Origin: Clostridiales bacterium | GTDB taxonomy: Bacteria; Bacillota; Clostridia; Oscillospirales; Oscillospiraceae | Length of the DNA: 10,996 nt | Direction of reading: 5' to 3' | NCBI GenBank assembly: GCA_019421525.1 | Contig: JAHZFC010000072.1 | Coordinates: 1-10,996, forward strand | Notes under the pieces: model-generated | The model's input: the letters and a program-made list of their open reading frames with translations, nothing else | What the model was told of the DNA's origin: nothing | Databases searched by the model: none | Program-made: the position numbers and the translations under genes | Shown here: positions 8,518 through 10,996 of the stretch, in pieces | How the letters are laid out: every line of letters begins with the position of its first letter | Numbering within the stretch: the first letter of the stretch is position 1

Positions 8518-8744
8518 GACCCAGGGCGGGCAGAGCCCGACCGGAACTACCCGGAGACGAAGGGAAGGCGACCGTCGCGGAGGGCGTAAAGCGCGACAGC
8601 AGGAAGCGCGAGAGCAGACGCATAGGGGAGATAAGCCGGGAGCGGGTGAGCAAGGCCCGGAGTCGGACACGTGAGCAGCCCGGATGGACGGACAAGGCGA
8701 GCATGGATATCACAGCATCCAGACAAGATAGAAAGAGGAACGAT
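8518..8744 (+). other. Purine-rich, T-depleted spacer between whiA and dnaE
   Basis: This 227-base stretch has no gene I can support. In bases 8521-8700 my hand count gives about 77 G, 48 A, 46 C and only 9 T, so the + strand is close to 70% purine. It contains a 15-base imperfect tandem repeat (GCGCGACAGCAGGAA at 8591-8605, then GCGCGAGAGCAGACG at 8606-8620) and an imperfect repeat starting GTGAGCA at 8646 and again at 8671. The small hairpin GGGC-AGA-GCCC at 8528-8538 has no T-run. I see no -35/-10 pair and no intrinsic terminator, so transcription probably reads from whiA into dnaE. The dnaE ribosome binding site AGAGGA lies at 8734-8739. Confidence 0.6.
8591..8620 (+). repeat. 15-base imperfect tandem duplication
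   Basis: Two adjacent 15-base units share 11 positions, and the first 12 bases differ at one position only (C against G at the seventh base). They lie in the purine-rich spacer before dnaE. Confidence 0.55.
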
Positions 8745-10996
8745 ATGGGCTTTACACACCTTCATGTGCATACGGAATATTCCCTGTTGGATGGGGCGTG
8801 CCGCATCGGTGAGCTGGTCAAGCGGGTCAAGGAGCTGGGGCAGGACGCGGTGGCCATCACCGACCACGGGGTGATGTATGGTGTCATCGACTTCTACAAG
8901 GCGTGCAAGGCCGCCGGAGTCAAGCCCATCATCGGCTGCGAGATCTATGTGGCCCGGCGGAGCCGGACACAGCGGGTCCACGAATTGGACGCGGAGTCCC
9001 GGCATCTGGTGCTGCTGTGCAAAAATGAGACGGGCTACCGCAATCTGAGCTATATGGTGTCCATGGGCTTTGTGGAGGGCTTTTACATCAAGCCCCGCAT
9101 CGACATGGATCTGCTCCGGGCCCACAGCGAGGGGCTCATCGCCCTGTCCGCCTGCCTGGCCGGGGAGATCCCCCGCCGTCTGCGCAACGGGGACTATGAG
9201 GGGGCAAAAGAGCACGCCCTGGAGATGCAGGAGCTGTTCGGTGAGGGCAACTATTATCTGGAGCTCCAGGACCACGGCCTGCCGGAGCAGAAGCAGATCG
9301 TGGCGGGCATCCTCCGCATCCATGAGGAGACTGGCATCCCCCTGGTGTGCACCAATGACGCCCACTACCTCACCCGGGAGGACTCGGAGATGCAGGACGC
9401 GCTCATGTGCGTCCAGATGGGGAGGCTCATGGAGGACGACGACCGGATGCGGTTCGAGACCCAGGAGTTTTATATCAAGTCGGAGGAGGAGATGCGAGCG
9501 CTGTTCCCCGACTGTCCGGACGCCTTCGACAATACGGTGAAGATCGCCCAGATGTGCAATGTGGAGTTCCAGTTCGGCGTCCACCACCTGCCGGAGTTCA
9601 AGCTCCCGGAAGGGGAGAGGGACGGGGACGCCTACTTTGAAAAGCTGTGCCGGGAAGGCTTTGCCCGGCGCTACCCCAATGGGAGCCAGGAGTACCAGGA
9701 CCGGCTGGAGATGGAAATGGGCGTCATCCGGCAGATGGGCTTTGTGGACTACTTCCTCATCGTGTCGGACTTCATCGGCTACGCCAAGTCCAACGGCATC
9801 CCCGTGGGACCGGGGCGTGGGTCCGCCGCGGGCTCCATGGTGGCCTACTGCCTGGATATCACCGATATCGACCCCATGAAGTACTCCTTGTATTTCGAGC
9901 GGTTCTTGAACCCGGAACGGGTGACCATGCCGGATATCGACATCGACTTCTGCATCCGCCGCCGGCAGGAGGTCATCGACTATGTGTCCCGGAAGTATGG
10001 AGAGGACCATGTTGCCCAGATCGTCACCTTCGGCACCATGAAGGCCAAGGCGGCTATCCGGGACGTGGGCCGGGTGCTGAACATGCCCTATGCCGAGGTG
10101 GACAATATCGCCAAGCAGGTGCCCTTTGACCCGAAGATGACCCTGGACAAGGCGCTGGCCCTGTCCAAGAGCTTCTCCGACCTGTACAACGGGGATGAGC
10201 GGGTGCGCCGGCTGGTGGACCTGGCCCGGAAGGTGGAGGGGATGCCCCGCAACGCCTCCACCCACGCCGCCGGCGTGGTCATCACCAGAAAGCCGGTCTA
10301 CGAGTATGTCCCCCTGGCAACCAACGACGACTTGGTGGTCACCCAGTACACCATGACCACCCTGGAGGAGCTGGGCCTTCTGAAGATGGATTTTCTGGGC
10401 CTGCGCAACCTCACCATCCTGGATGACGCGGTGAAGATGGTCCGGCAGCGTCAGCCTGGGTTCCGGCTGTCCGACATCCCGGAAAATGACCCGGAGGTGT
10501 TCCAGATGCTCTCCGACGGGCGCACCTCCGGCGTGTTCCAGATGGAGTCGGCGGGGATGACCAGTGTGTGCGTGGGCCTCAAGCCCCAGAACATCGAGGA
10601 CATCACCGCCATCATCGCCCTGTACCGGCCGGGCCCCATGGACTCGATCCCCCGGTTCATCGCCTGCAAGCACGACCCGGAGCTGGTCCGCTACAAGCAC
10701 CCCCTGCTGGAGCCGATCTTGTCCATCACCTATGGCTGTATCGTCTATCAGGAGCAGGTCATCGAGATCTTCCGGCAGCTGGCAGGCTACTCCCTGGGGC
10801 AGGCGGACATGGTCCGCCGGGCCATGAGCAAGAAGAAGGTCAAGGATATCGAACGGGAGCGGGAGGCATTCCTCCACGGCGACCCGGCCCGGAACATCGC
10901 TGGCTGCGGCGCCAGGGGCATCCCGGAGGATGTGGCCAAGTCCATCTACGACGAGATCTACGACTTCGCCAACTACGCCTTCAACAAGGCCCACGC
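8745..10996 (+). CDS. dnaE: DNA polymerase III alpha subunit, 3' end missing
   Basis: The frame is open from the ATG at 8745 to the window end (750 codons, no stop) and encodes the N-terminal two thirds of a bacterial replicative polymerase of the C family, usually about 1,150 residues. The N-terminal PHP domain (about 1-290) starts HLHVHTEYSLLDG. Its likely metal ligands are all present: H7, H9, D16, H41, E66, H87, C137, D205 and H207. The palm follows with GPGRGSAAGS (355-364), the acidic cluster PDIDIDF (D397, D399, D401) and a further aspartate in KMDFLGL (D549). FGTMKAKAAIRDVGRVL and the finger motif YGCIVYQEQV are also typical. It lacks an inserted 3'-5' exonuclease domain between PHP parts, so it is DnaE rather than PolC. 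The start is supported by AGAGGA at 8734-8739. In Firmicutes DnaE works with PolC, extending primers. Being downstream of whiA matches clostridial gene order. Confidence 0.97.
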   Translation, partial: MGFTHLHVHTEYSLLDGACRIGELVKRVKELGQDAVAITDHGVMYGVIDFYKACKAAGVKPIIGCEIYVARRSRTQRVHELDAESRHLVLLCKNETGYRNLSYMVSMGFVEGFYIKPRIDMDLLRAHSEGLIALSACLAGEIPRRLRNGDYEGAKEHALEMQELFGEGNYYLELQDHGLPEQKQIVAGILRIHEETGIPLVCTNDAHYLTREDSEMQDALMCVQMGRLMEDDDRMRFETQEFYIKSEEEMRALFPDCPDAFDNTVKIAQMCNVEFQFGVHHLPEFKLPEGERDGDAYFEKLCREGFARRYPNGSQEYQDRLEMEMGVIRQMGFVDYFLIVSDFIGYAKSNGIPVGPGRGSAAGSMVAYCLDITDIDPMKYSLYFERFLNPERVTMPDIDIDFCIRRRQEVIDYVSRKYGEDHVAQIVTFGTMKAKAAIRDVGRVLNMPYAEVDNIAKQVPFDPKMTLDKALALSKSFSDLYNGDERVRRLVDLARKVEGMPRNASTHAAGVVITRKPVYEYVPLATNDDLVVTQYTMTTLEELGLLKMDFLGLRNLTILDDAVKMVRQRQPGFRLSDIPENDPEVFQMLSDGRTSGVFQMESAGMTSVCVGLKPQNIEDITAIIALYRPGPMDSIPRFIACKHDPELVRYKHPLLEPILSITYGCIVYQEQVIEIFRQLAGYSLGQADMVRRAMSKKKVKDIEREREAFLHGDPARNIAGCGARGIPEDVAKSIYDEIYDFANYAFNKAH

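Noticed and set aside
8528..8578. Small hairpins after whiA as a terminator
   Set aside because: The stems have about five pairs (one has an unworkably small loop) and no T-run follows, so they do not form an intrinsic terminator.
8417..8713. A 98-codon minus-strand frame covering the whiA end and the spacer
   Set aside because: It is rich in Ser, Arg, Pro and Leu, overlaps the whiA helix-turn-helix and has no homology I recognise. It reflects the purine-rich composition of the other strand.
8547..10994. An 815-codon open reading frame on the minus strand opposite dnaE
   Set aside because: The + strand frame from 8745 encodes unmistakable DnaE motifs without a stop. The minus frame reads His/Leu/Val/Gly/Asp-rich sequence with no recognisable domain, as expected opposite a GC-biased gene.

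Overview
The window is a GC-rich stretch of mostly housekeeping genes, all on the + strand. It looks like a high-GC member of the Clostridia, most likely of the Oscillospiraceae/Flavonifractor type. That placement is an inference from three things: the strong G/C preference at third codon positions, the Firmicutes-style ribosome binding sites, and the gene order murB-rapZ-yvcK-whiA-dnaE, which is familiar from Clostridia. No tRNA, rRNA, CRISPR array, transposase gene or prophage gene is visible.

Region 1 (1-4490) is the end of a glutamate synthase operon. It holds the C-terminal two thirds of gltB (large subunit; its 5' end lies outside the window) and a complete gltD (small subunit), three bases apart. 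Together they make glutamate from 2-oxoglutarate and glutamine-derived ammonia using NADPH.

Region 2 (4491-4773) is the only clear transcriptional boundary. It holds three inverted-repeat structures in a row: a multi-stem fold (4503-4583), a near-perfect 38-base palindrome (4588-4625) and a strong intrinsic terminator (4628-4668). An AT-rich stretch follows, with a probable extended -10 promoter for the next operon. The first two structures are not needed for termination and are the least explained sequence in the window.

Region 3 (4774-8517) is a compact operon: murB (peptidoglycan precursor synthesis), rapZ/yvcJ (P-loop nucleotide-binding protein), yvcK (UDP-sugar-binding, CofD-like protein) and whiA (DNA-binding protein with a LAGLIDADG-like fold). 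Gaps are 10, 3 and 26 bases. The group suggests coupling of cell-wall precursor supply to carbon status and division.

Region 4 (8518-8744) is a 227-base spacer without a gene. It is strongly purine-rich and almost free of T, contains short imperfect repeats, and has no recognisable promoter or terminator. Region 5 (8745-10996) is the first 750 codons of dnaE, the DNA polymerase III alpha subunit, which runs off the window end. Long open frames on the minus strand, the largest 815 codons opposite dnaE, are by-products of GC-biased codon use.

I found no convincing new multi-gene system. The best leads are the structured element after gltD and the unusual spacer before dnaE.
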